Positions 1 through 7,199 are shown, numbered from the stretch's first letter. The stretch is DNA of 8,865 nucleotides from Bacillota bacterium (GCA_012521805.1 JAAYLQ010000162.1:1-8865), one strand, 5' to 3'. Translations and numbers: made by a program. Notes: generated from the letters alone by a model not told the origin.

Positions 1-39
1 AATCGAAGATGATGCGCAGTTGAGTACTAAAATTTTCAT
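1..39 (-). CDS. ackA: Acetate kinase, N-terminal 13 codons only (cut by window edge)
   Basis: Reading the minus strand from the ATG at 39 gives MKILVLNCASSSI, which matches the opening of acetate kinases (usually MKxLVxNxGSSSxK). Asn7 and Ser10-Ser12 fall at the positions of the conserved phosphate/nucleotide-binding residues of the ASKHA fold. The third glycine-type position is Ala (residue 9) rather than the usual Gly. An AGGAGG ribosome site at 50-55 lies inside the last codons of the upstream dehydrogenase-like gene, 10 nt from the ATG. The stop of that gene is only 2 nt upstream, so the two are almost certainly cotranscribed and probably translationally coupled. Acetate kinase makes ATP from acetyl phosphate in fermenters. 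A related short-chain kinase is possible, but the opening of butyrate kinase is different. Only 13 residues are visible. Confidence 0.72.
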   Translation of the reverse strand, partial: MKILVLNCASSSI

Positions 40-41
40 TC

Positions 42-935
42 CTAGTTATCCTCCTGTCCTTGTCCTGGTTGATCTATACGCTGTCCGTCTTCATTATAGC
101 TGAAGAATCCTTGTTTGGTTTTTACTCCAAGTTTGCCTTGGCGAACTAAGCGATATATAATCGGGGCAGGTTTGTAGCGATCGCCATATCTTTTCTGGAG
201 CTGTTCCATCCAGTCTAGAATAATATCGATACCCATCCGATCAGCCATTTCAAAGGGACCTTGTTCCATTCCCCAGCTGCCTTTGATGATGGTTTCGATA
301 GCATCGGCTGAGGCTGAACCTTCATCCAACAAATAAGCAGCTTCGTTAATTAAAGTGACTAAAGCCCTCGGATTCACTAATCCAGCAGCTTCGTGGACAC
401 GAACAGCCTGTTTGCCGAGGCGAGCAATGAATTTTTTCACAACTTCAACCGCGTTTTTGTCAGTATCTGGGCTGTAGCTTAATTCTACCACACCTACATC
501 TACTACCGGTGGAATAAAACGAGCTCCAACTAATAGATTGGAACGGGTTAAGCTCCGGGCAATTTCGTATACCGGTAAAGTAGCGCTGGTTAGAATAAAG
601 ATAACCTCAGGTCTGCAGAGACGATCTGCGGTTCGAAGCAGCTCCTGCTTGGTATAGAGATGGTCGATAGTTGCTTCAATTACCAGGTCTGCATTGGTTA
701 GTTCCTTCAAATCCGCAGTGTAATTGATCCGGTTGAGGATGACACGCTTTTGCGTTTCAGTCATTGCCCATTTAGCAACCTTGCGGTTGAGACTTTGCTC
801 AATTCGGTGGGGCGCATTTTGGCTGCCGGCGCCCTGCGTAAACAGGGTTACATTGTACCCTTTTGTGGCAGCAATTTCCGCAATACCGCGGCCAAGACGT
901 CCTGAACCCAGGATCGCTATTTTTCTAATCTCCAT
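42..935 (-). CDS. 3-hydroxyacyl-CoA dehydrogenase-like protein lacking canonical catalytic residues
   Basis: This 297-residue protein aligns without gaps over its central part with short-chain 3-hydroxyacyl-CoA dehydrogenases (Hbd/HADH, about 280-300 residues). The Rossmann glycine motif GSGRLGRG is at 10-17, the ADLVIEA strand at 82-88, and the C-terminal helical domain has GPFEMADRMGID (226-237) and KQGFFSY (274-280). By spacing from the human enzyme (Ser137, His158, Glu170, Asn208), the catalytic positions here are Ala118, Arg139, Glu151 and Pro189, so only Glu is kept. The acidic residue that normally ends beta-strand 2 and binds the NAD ribose is also absent (VTLFTQ, 29-34). The ATG at 935 was chosen because AGGAGG lies just upstream; an in-frame upstream start at 962 has no such site. 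The acetate kinase gene follows 2 nt later. The fold is secure, but standard dehydrogenase activity is doubtful. It may be a divergent enzyme, an acyl-CoA binder, or act on another substrate. Confidence 0.85.
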   Translation of the reverse strand: MEIRKIAILGSGRLGRGIAEIAATKGYNVTLFTQGAGSQNAPHRIEQSLNRKVAKWAMTETQKRVILNRINYTADLKELTNADLVIEATIDHLYTKQELLRTADRLCRPEVIFILTSATLPVYEIARSLTRSNLLVGARFIPPVVDVGVVELSYSPDTDKNAVEVVKKFIARLGKQAVRVHEAAGLVNPRALVTLINEAAYLLDEGSASADAIETIIKGSWGMEQGPFEMADRMGIDIILDWMEQLQKRYGDRYKPAPIIYRLVRQGKLGVKTKQGFFSYNEDGQRIDQPGQGQEDN

Positions 936-1071
936 ATCATAACCTCCTATGTATAGATTCATCTACAGCAAAAATTTGATGGTGTTTGGTTTGCTTTATT
1001 CCTTATGGTATTCTACATTACAGGTAATAAAAACCTGCAAAATTAAAGATTATTTTCGACGCCGATGGGTA

Positions 1072-2597
<1,526 letters not shown>

Positions 2598-2599
<2 letters not shown>

Positions 2600-2627
2600 A
2601 AGAAGCGGATATACGCTTCTTTTTTTA
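2598..2627 (+). terminator. Intrinsic terminator of guaB
   Basis: AGAAGCG (2601-2607) pairs with CGCTTCT (2614-2620) around a GATATA loop. The A residues before the stem can also pair with the T run at 2620-2626. The structure begins in the guaB stop codon, so termination is immediate. Confidence 0.9.
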
Positions 2628-2682
2628 TGCCAAGGTATCGGGGATCAAGTTGCAGAATACAATTAAGGGCGGGGTGAACAAA

Positions 2683-3330
2683 ATGGTTAATAAACGCTGG
2701 CTTTTTTTAGTTATTTTGGGTTGGATACTTCTCCTTATAATCCGCATGGGAACTGCAGTTGAATCTGGTGAAGATCTGATTTTTTGGATGGTTCTGCAGC
2801 AGTTATGGTTGATTTTTGGCAGCTTGATGGCTGTGAAAGGCACAAACGTTCTGAGGTGGGACATAAAACAGTTGGGCTGGGGACTGGCAGCAGGAGTGGG
2901 GATGTTTGTTTTAATAAATGTGGTAAATCTAATCATGATTGTTGGTTTAAGTCAGATTTTTGGAGCAGCGCAAATCCAGAGCTGGCTGACTCAGGAACAG
3001 GCTGGAATCAGCATGCTCTTAAGTATAGAGGATCGGATTGGCTTTCTGTTAGCCGCAGTCCTGATTACCCTGGGAGCTTCTATAAGCGAAGAATTATTAT
3101 TTCGCGGAGCACTGCTGAAATCACTCTTGGAAGTGATGAGGCCGGGATGGGCTGTTTTTATCGGTGCACTTTTCTTTGCACTGGTCCACTTTTACGTGAT
3201 TCAATTTATTCCTGTATTAATTTCAGGCATAATTTTGGGTAGTATGTTCACTGCAAGTAACAATTTAATTAGGTCAATAGCCGCCCACGCAGTGGTGAAC
3301 ACATTGGCTCTGTTGATTTACATTTTATAA
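2683..3330 (+). CDS. CPBP-family intramembrane metalloprotease
   Basis: This 215-residue integral membrane protein carries the three conserved signatures of the CPBP/CAAX-protease (Abi) family: EELLFR (Glu136-Glu137, Arg141), FALVHF (His169) and the AAHAVVN segment (His202, Asn206). Hydrophobic segments lie at about 6-21, 33-51, 65-92, 119-133, 155-171, 173-190 and 196-214. The family includes eukaryotic prenyl-protein (CAAX) proteases and bacterial proteins linked to bacteriocin immunity or membrane-protein processing. No bacteriocin gene is nearby, so the substrate is unknown. The ATG at 2683 is favoured because GGGGTGA (2671-2677) sits 5 nt upstream; an in-frame start at 2650 has no ribosome site. 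No convincing promoter was found in the short gap after the guaB terminator. The last 13 bp overlap the 3' end of the convergent darA gene. Confidence 0.92.
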   Translation: MVNKRWLFLVILGWILLLIIRMGTAVESGEDLIFWMVLQQLWLIFGSLMAVKGTNVLRWDIKQLGWGLAAGVGMFVLINVVNLIMIVGLSQIFGAAQIQSWLTQEQAGISMLLSIEDRIGFLLAAVLITLGASISEELLFRGALLKSLLEVMRPGWAVFIGALFFALVHFYVIQFIPVLISGIILGSMFTASNNLIRSIAAHAVVNTLALLIYIL

Positions 3331-3638
3331 AACTCTTCTACGTCAACGACAAACAGAATCGCTCCACCAACTTCGATCTCGATTGGCAGATGAATGGTGG
3401 TCGGGATTTCAGCCGCTGCTTGAGGAATAATCTTTTTGCGGCGGACACAAGTTTCCTTGATAATATCGATGACTGGGTCTACCTGGTCATCGTTAACACC
3501 CACCAGCAGGGTTGTATTGCCATGCAGTAAAAATCCTCCGGTACTGGCCAGTTTAGTCGAGCTGTAGCCATGGGCAGTCAGCTCGCGGATTAGAATTGGA
3601 GCATCATCATCTTCAACAACTATAATAATTAGTTTCAT
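3318..3638 (-). CDS. darA: Cyclic-di-AMP receptor, DarA/PstA (DUF970) family
   Basis: This 106-residue PII-like protein matches DarA (YaaQ)/PstA, a trimeric cytosolic receptor for cyclic di-AMP. Conserved landmarks are MKLIII at the N-terminus, TKLASTGGFL (28-37), GNTTLLVGV (40-48) and the C-terminal VGGAILFVVDVEEF. Ligand-pocket positions known from the S. aureus protein are kept at Thr28, Gly35, Phe36, Leu37, Asn41 and Gly47, but its Arg26 is Ser here. The loop before the last strands is about three residues shorter than in S. aureus and lacks the MGG segment. The ATG follows GGAGGTG by 6 nt; a GTG five codons upstream overlaps that ribosome site and is less likely. The gene stands alone, divergent from the YabG-domain gene, with a 13-bp overlap onto the convergent protease gene. 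The downstream target of this family remains poorly defined. Confidence 0.95.
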   Translation of the reverse strand: MKLIIIVVEDDDAPILIRELTAHGYSSTKLASTGGFLLHGNTTLLVGVNDDQVDPVIDIIKETCVRRKKIIPQAAAEIPTTIHLPIEIEVGGAILFVVDVEEFYKM

Positions 3639-3662
3639 AGAGGACACCTCCACTAGTATTAT

Positions 3663-3692
3663 TTGACGCCGCGTTACTTTTTCCTTTAATAT
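3663..3692 (+). promoter_or_regulatory. Putative vegetative-type promoter upstream of the YabG-domain gene
   Basis: TTGACG (3663-3668) and TAATAT (3687-3692) are separated by 18 nt, giving a reasonable SigA-type match. It overlaps an alternative SigK-like match a few bases downstream, so which is used cannot be decided from sequence. Confidence 0.4.
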
Positions 3693-3702
3693 GCATAATC
3701 TA
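3676..3702 (+). promoter_or_regulatory. Possible SigK-like promoter upstream of the YabG-domain gene
   Basis: CATAATCTA (3694-3702) fits the SigK -10 consensus CATAnnnTA, with the core AC of the -35 element at 3676-3677, 16 nt upstream. In Bacillus subtilis yabG is a SigK-dependent late mother-cell gene, which makes the match worth noting. The motif is short and could occur by chance. Confidence 0.3.
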
Positions 3703-3734
3703 ATAGCAAATAGTTGTGCAAGGAGCGAGCCAAT

Positions 3735-3944
3735 ATGAATGTTACCGTTGGAACTGTTGTAGTGAGAAGGTCCTATTCTGGTGACATTTATTTTATGGTT
3801 GTAGATATTCGCGGTGAAACCGCTATCTTAAAGGGGTTATATCATCGTTTGTTGGCCGATGCGCCTCTAGATGATTTAATCCAAGTGCCAGATGAAAAAA
3901 AGCAGCAGCTCCTGGAGCGATTGAATTATCCCAGCAGAGATTGA
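3735..3944 (+). CDS. Stand-alone N-terminal domain of YabG-type spore protease (truncated homologue)
   Basis: The 69-residue product resembles only the first domain of YabG, the sporulation protease that processes spore coat proteins. Shared features are VGTVVVRRSY (5-14), the D-x-x-F strand at 17-20, the AILKG strand (30-34), and RLLADAPLDDL (38-48). Full YabG is about 290 residues, and its catalytic Cys/His lie in the missing C-terminal part. No continuation is seen in any plus-strand frame after 3944, where the opposite strand codes for a glycosyltransferase. The ATG follows AAGGAG (3720-3725) by 9 nt; a TTG seven codons upstream lacks such a site. The start signals and open frame look intact, so it is either a functional small protein or a recently truncated gene. 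The end overlaps the convergent glycosyltransferase gene by 19 bp. Recognition is from memory of the family. Confidence 0.72.
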   Translation: MNVTVGTVVVRRSYSGDIYFMVVDIRGETAILKGLYHRLLADAPLDDLIQVPDEKKQQLLERLNYPSRD

Positions 3945-4897
3945 TAGACCGCAACCACGGCATCTGTCATTTTTTTCTGTGAAAAGTGCTGGTGAGCGTA
4001 TTGATAGCTGAAAACTTGCAGTTTGGATAAATTTGACTCAGTTAAACAATCTATTTGATCGACAATCGCTTGGGTCGTAGGGATCTGTTTCTGAGCACGA
4101 CCGCTGAAGTTATAATGGCGCAGTACTTCTACATTGGTTTCGGTCACAATTCCATCTAAATAGTCCCCTAATACAAAAGCAGCTGCCCCCGCTGCCATTC
4201 CTTCGCGGATGCTTCTGCCTGTGCCAATCACCAGATCCGCTGTTTGGTAAGTGCTTCTTAAATCAACCTGCCAGCCTGTATATGGAATTCCTAAGTAGTG
4301 GGGACGCCAATTGCCAACAGACTGCACTTTCCATCCACGATTAATCAAAACTTTAACCAGTTTTGCATATCCCGGTTCTTTGTTGTCGGTCATTCTTGTC
4401 ACTACTACTGCTTTCGGTACGGTATGCTCCTTCGGTAGTCGAGCTGCTTTTAAAGCAGCAGTATCAATTCCATTTTCGATCATTACCGTTTTATCGGGAG
4501 GTAATGGTAAGGTTTCAGCCATTTCAGGGCTTATTGTGATAATTTTATCAGCGTGGGCAAGTTTTTCCAAGGATTGAAAATCTAGATAATGACATGTGGC
4601 TGCAACCGGAATTTGATGCCTCCTTCCGAGATCAAGTGCCAGCTCAAGAGTGTGGAATGAATGGGTATGAATCAGTTCAAAATCGTATTTTTGCATCAGC
4701 TGCTCAACAAAAGCAGGATCAGCTGATGCAGAAAAGGGAATCTGCTGGTTTCTCAACCACTGGTAGTATACCGGATGATTGAGATTGGCTGCTACTAAAA
4801 ATGGTTGGTGACCTGATTTGAGCAGCTGAGAACAGAGGGAGAAAACATGGGTTGTCTGACCATTCAAATAAAAGCGAGTCAGCATTAGAATGCGCAC
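3926..4897 (-). CDS. Glycosyltransferase, GT4-like (GT-B fold)
   Basis: This 323-residue cytosolic or membrane-associated protein has the two-domain GT-B plan. The N-terminal RILMLTRFY strand is followed by a Gly-rich loop (GQTTHVF, 13-19), then LIHTHSFHTL (75-84), ITISPEMAE (120-128) and the hinge motif ENGID (141-145) typical of family 4. The C-terminal domain has VVVTRMTDNKEPGY (164-177) and a nucleotide-sugar segment around GTGRSIREGMAAG (225-237). The usual E-x7-E motif is reduced: Glu232 is present but the earlier Glu is not. A GTG start at 4897 was chosen because GGGAGGG (4903-4909) sits 5 nt upstream; an in-frame upstream start at 4945 lies in the terminator hairpin and lacks a ribosome site. 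Sugar donor and acceptor are unknown. The neighbouring SPOCS-like gene hints at a spore or surface polysaccharide. Confidence 0.88.
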   Translation of the reverse strand: MRILMLTRFYLNGQTTHVFSLCSQLLKSGHQPFLVAANLNHPVYYQWLRNQQIPFSASADPAFVEQLMQKYDFELIHTHSFHTLELALDLGRRHQIPVAATCHYLDFQSLEKLAHADKIITISPEMAETLPLPPDKTVMIENGIDTAALKAARLPKEHTVPKAVVVTRMTDNKEPGYAKLVKVLINRGWKVQSVGNWRPHYLGIPYTGWQVDLRSTYQTADLVIGTGRSIREGMAAGAAAFVLGDYLDGIVTETNVEVLRHYNFSGRAQKQIPTTQAIVDQIDCLTESNLSKLQVFSYQYAHQHFSQKKMTDAVVAVYQSLLG

Positions 4898-4902
4898 AGA
4901 AT

Positions 4903-4909
4903 CCCTCCC
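4903..4909 (-). promoter_or_regulatory. Ribosome binding site fixing a GTG start for the glycosyltransferase
   Basis: GGGAGGG on the minus strand lies 5 nt before GTG at 4897-4895. It removes 16 residues from the longest possible frame, and the remaining protein begins at the first Rossmann strand as expected for the family. Confidence 0.8.
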
Positions 4910-4919
4910 GTCAGCTGAA

Positions 4920-4959
4920 TTAAGATAAATCCAGCACCCTGCCATGCGGATGCTGGATT
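4920..4959 (-). terminator. Hairpin terminator between the SPOCS-like and glycosyltransferase genes
   Basis: On the minus strand AATCCAGCA (4959-4951) pairs perfectly with TGCTGGATT (4936-4928). Three more pairs (one U-G wobble, two C-G) extend the stem to about 12 bp around an 8-nt loop. A U-rich UAUCUUAAUU tail follows. It lies 19 nt after the SPOCS-like stop and only about 20 nt before the glycosyltransferase ribosome site. Confidence 0.75.
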
Positions 4960-4978
4960 ACATCCCCTACCATACCAG

Positions 4979-5560
4979 CTAAGTGTTGTTTCTAGGAGGT
5001 TGGGGTGGGAAGGGTGGCCAAAAGGCTCCTGATCTTGCCAATTCAAACCATTCAGGACAGCCGAGGGGTTCAAAAGCTTCACATTCTGGGGGTTCAGGAC
5101 AGAACCTACCAAATACTTCAAGCTGAACTAAGGAAACAACTTTTACAACAATGTAAACTCCCACATCGCACTCGATTGCAGTGCCGCCATCAACAGGCGT
5201 ACAGGTAATGCACTGAATCAGCGGCAGAATAACTACATCCATGCCTGGAAGTGCGCCCTCTAATAACACTCTCCTTCTTCTAAACTGGGCAGTTTGTTGG
5301 ATAAATTGGGTTTCTCCATTACCGTCATATTCGACGTTCAGCACAAAGTTTACTGTAACACTGAGCTCACCAGCTCCAACAATTGTTCCCATAGTTTCAA
5401 TGTTTGTTACTTCACAATCAACCACATTTACTGCTGGAGGATATCCTGGTGGGATCGGAATGCGATAGATTGGACAATCAATAATTACGCATTCATTGTA
5501 AACTTTGTTTACTAGAATACATTCACGCTCAAAATCAGGCTCATAACCTTCGTAAGGCAT
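4979..5560 (-). CDS. DUF3794/SPOCS-like spore-associated protein, Cys-rich
   Basis: The 193-residue protein resembles small SPOCS (DUF3794) proteins of spore-forming Bacillota, the domain found in the SipL morphogenetic protein and other spore-coat-associated proteins. The N-terminal ECILVNKVYNECVIIDCP (13-30) is the typical opening. It is followed by alternating beta strands including LSVTVNFVLNVEYDG (66-80), AQFRRRRVLLEG (91-102) and VGVYIVVKVVSLVQLEVFGR (133-152). Ten cysteines (14, 24, 29, 49, 117, 120, 131, 154, 160, 168) suggest disulfide cross-linking or metal binding. The tail is Pro/aromatic-rich (FWPPFPPQPP, 180-189). There is no signal peptide or membrane segment, as expected for a coat protein assembled from the mother-cell cytosol. 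The ATG at 5560 follows AAGGAGGG by 8 nt; the frame is open further upstream but without a better start. It is divergent from the propeller/coiled-coil gene. Confidence 0.72.
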   Translation of the reverse strand: MPYEGYEPDFERECILVNKVYNECVIIDCPIYRIPIPPGYPPAVNVVDCEVTNIETMGTIVGAGELSVTVNFVLNVEYDGNGETQFIQQTAQFRRRRVLLEGALPGMDVVILPLIQCITCTPVDGGTAIECDVGVYIVVKVVSLVQLEVFGRFCPEPPECEAFEPLGCPEWFELARSGAFWPPFPPQPPRNNT

Positions 5561-5585
5561 CAAGTGAACCCTCCTTTCTGAGATC

Positions 5586-5613
5586 ATATTATGCAGCTGG
5601 TTGTGAGTGGTGA
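5586..5613 (-). promoter_or_regulatory. Weak sporulation-type promoter match for the SPOCS-like gene
   Basis: On the minus strand CATAATATG (5593-5585) fits CATAnnnTA except its last base. A CACC containing the SigK -35 AC core lies about 16 nt upstream. The 6-of-8 fit to the SigE -10 has no matching -35. It is plausible from context but weak from sequence alone. Confidence 0.2.
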
Positions 5614-5630
5614 AGAATTCTCAAAAAAAG

Positions 5631-5658
5631 TCTTATTTATTTTCTCGAGGCATAGATT
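5631..5658 (+). promoter_or_regulatory. Putative SigE-like (mother-cell) promoter of the propeller/coiled-coil gene
   Basis: TCTTATT (5631-5637) matches the SigE -35 consensus KMATATT at 6 of 7 positions, and CATAGATT (5651-5658) matches CATACAnT at 7 of 8, with a 13-nt spacer. The predicted start at about 5665 would leave a very short leader that still contains the AGGAGGG ribosome site at 5668-5674. Confidence 0.45.
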
Positions 5659-5680
5659 TACTAAGAGAGGAGGGTTTTTA

Positions 5681-7153
5681 ATGCAGATTAAACTCACTCA
5701 TCCACACTACCAGCTTTTGACGCAAACCAATGAAGGATTAACACTGCACGGAGATGCGGCTGTACCGCTCTATCCTGGCCAAGTTGAGGAATGTGCAGTC
5801 ACTATAAGTAACAATATGATTCATACAGCAGCTTTGTTAACAAACAACACGATCCTGCACTGGCATGGAAATCAGGAAATGCTGTTTTATGAGATTGATA
5901 CAGAGACTCAGCCAATTCGCGGCTTGAAATTGATTACTGATTCCCGAGGAGTTCCTCATCTGTTCTACCTGCAGCAGAATTTAAAACAGACAGGGTATGT
6001 CTTAATCCAGCATACCTTCGATGCTGGGAGCTGGAGCGATCCAGTGCGCGTAACCAGCAATATCAGCAGTGAACCACAGCATTGGCAGCTCTGTTATGAT
6101 GCTGAACAAGCTCTGCATCTAGTGTACTTAAGTCAGGAGCGGGATACGCTGCTTTATCGGGTTGGGGATATGCAGAAAAAAATTTGGAGCGGAGCAATTC
6201 CGATTGTGCAGGAACCGACTGACAGTCCCCAAATGTTTGCCTTTGATCAAAAGCTAGTTATCTTCTGGATTGGTCTTTCTGAACAGGGTAGAGTTCTTAG
6301 AGCAGTAATGCGGCAAGATTTTTGGAGCAAACCTTTTGACCTATCGCCGGTTACCAAGGACATTTTCCAGCCGGGTATTGAGTTGGGTCGAGATGGGATC
6401 AACATTGTCTGGACGCAGTCAAGCAAATTATGGCGTACAAGTTATCAGCAGGAGTGGTCTGCTCCAGAATTGCTGGATATAGGGGAATATGAAAGTGGTT
6501 ATCAAACGATCCTGGCTGATAATGAGGGCAATAACGGCTGCTGCGTAATGCGGGTCTATTTCCGGAAAGCATCAGTGCCGCAGGTGTCGATTGAGGAACA
6601 GGAGCCAGAGACCAAACCTGCCGCACCTGAGCCCAAGTCAGAGGCAAAAGCGGAACCTGCTCCTATTGAGCAGGCGCGCAGAGAAGCGGAAAGAAGGTTT
6701 TTTGCAGAAGCATTTCAACTGCATCAAGAATGGCAGTCAGTTAAGGAGCAGTACACTAAAGTCTTGGAGGAAAAAGAAAAGCTGGCTCAAGAGATCGAGC
6801 AGCAGTTGTTGTCCAGGCTGCAAGTGCTGGCTGATCAAGCTGCTGCAAAACATGCTGAAGAAATCAGTCTTTTATCCCAGCGGATTCAAGTGGTGCGGGA
6901 TGATATCCGCAGTTTAAAGATGCGTCAAGTTCCCAGTCGTTCCAGTCAGGAATTTGATGCCCTGCAGGCGCGGATCGATAAGATTGAAACCAGCCTGCGG
7001 TCAAAAGTTTCTGAATCACAGCTTGCCGAAATCAGAACTAGAATCGCAAAACTGGAAACCAAAAGCAATCCACAGCCTACATACTCCCAACCTGAGCAGC
7101 CGCAGAGAAAACCGAGGCGGACGCTGATTCAAAAGATCTTATCGCGCCTCTAG
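5681..7153 (+). CDS. Uncharacterised beta-propeller-like plus coiled-coil protein
   Basis: I do not recognise this 490-residue protein as a named family. Residues 1-300 look like a beta-propeller. A W-S-x-P-type motif recurs at 118, 169, 215 and 259 (spacings 51, 46, 44), alternating with D-x-x-x-x-x-HLxYL/IxW strands near 87-97, 140-150, 189-197 and 237-245, as in sialidase-like or BNR-type propellers. No catalytic sialidase residues were identified. An acidic Pro/Ala/Glu linker (about 303-328) leads to a long charged helical coiled coil (about 329-462). A basic Pro-containing tail ends in an amphipathic-looking RRTLIQKILSRL (479-490). There is no signal peptide or membrane segment. The ATG at 5681 follows AGGAGGG by 6 nt; an in-frame start 30 codons upstream overlaps the promoter match. 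The divergent SPOCS-like neighbour and SigE-like promoter suggest a spore-envelope scaffold; this is inference. Confidence 0.65.
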   Translation: MQIKLTHPHYQLLTQTNEGLTLHGDAAVPLYPGQVEECAVTISNNMIHTAALLTNNTILHWHGNQEMLFYEIDTETQPIRGLKLITDSRGVPHLFYLQQNLKQTGYVLIQHTFDAGSWSDPVRVTSNISSEPQHWQLCYDAEQALHLVYLSQERDTLLYRVGDMQKKIWSGAIPIVQEPTDSPQMFAFDQKLVIFWIGLSEQGRVLRAVMRQDFWSKPFDLSPVTKDIFQPGIELGRDGINIVWTQSSKLWRTSYQQEWSAPELLDIGEYESGYQTILADNEGNNGCCVMRVYFRKASVPQVSIEEQEPETKPAAPEPKSEAKAEPAPIEQARREAERRFFAEAFQLHQEWQSVKEQYTKVLEEKEKLAQEIEQQLLSRLQVLADQAAAKHAEEISLLSQRIQVVRDDIRSLKMRQVPSRSSQEFDALQARIDKIETSLRSKVSESQLAEIRTRIAKLETKSNPQPTYSQPEQPQRKPRRTLIQKILSRL

Positions 7154-7168
7154 TGGCAGTAATTACCT

Positions 7169-7198
7169 TTGGAATTCGCCTTTAGGATGGGTTATAAT
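7169..7198 (+). promoter_or_regulatory. SigA-type promoter of the CAP-domain gene
   Basis: A perfect TATAAT (7193-7198) is preceded at 18 nt by TTGGAA (7169-7174), a 4-of-6 match to the -35. The expected start is near 7205, about 45 nt ahead of the coding region, inside a 26-bp inverted repeat. Confidence 0.6.
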
Positions 7199-7199
7199 G

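Noticed and set aside
1055..1061. Spo0A-box-like TTCGACG in the guaB/dehydrogenase gap
   Set aside because: A single 7-mer with one mismatch to the TTCGACA form of the box is expected by chance, and neither gene is a typical Spo0A target.
2658..2663. TACAAT as a -10 box for the CPBP gene
   Set aside because: No acceptable -35 lies 16-18 nt upstream (the sequence there is near GTATCG), so the promoter is not supported.
2784..3242. 152-codon plus-strand open frame inside the CPBP gene
   Set aside because: It lies wholly within the protease gene in another frame. Its translation has no family resemblance and it has no ribosome site, whereas the overlapping frame has all CPBP motifs.
4311..4782. 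Plus-strand open frames that might hold the missing protease part of yabG
   Set aside because: Their translations show no YabG similarity and are shadows of the minus-strand glycosyltransferase, which has coherent family motifs throughout.
5005..5515. Several short plus-strand open frames opposite the SPOCS-like gene
   Set aside because: They lack ribosome sites and recognisable sequence. The minus-strand frame has a strong ribosome site, conserved Cys pattern and a terminator.
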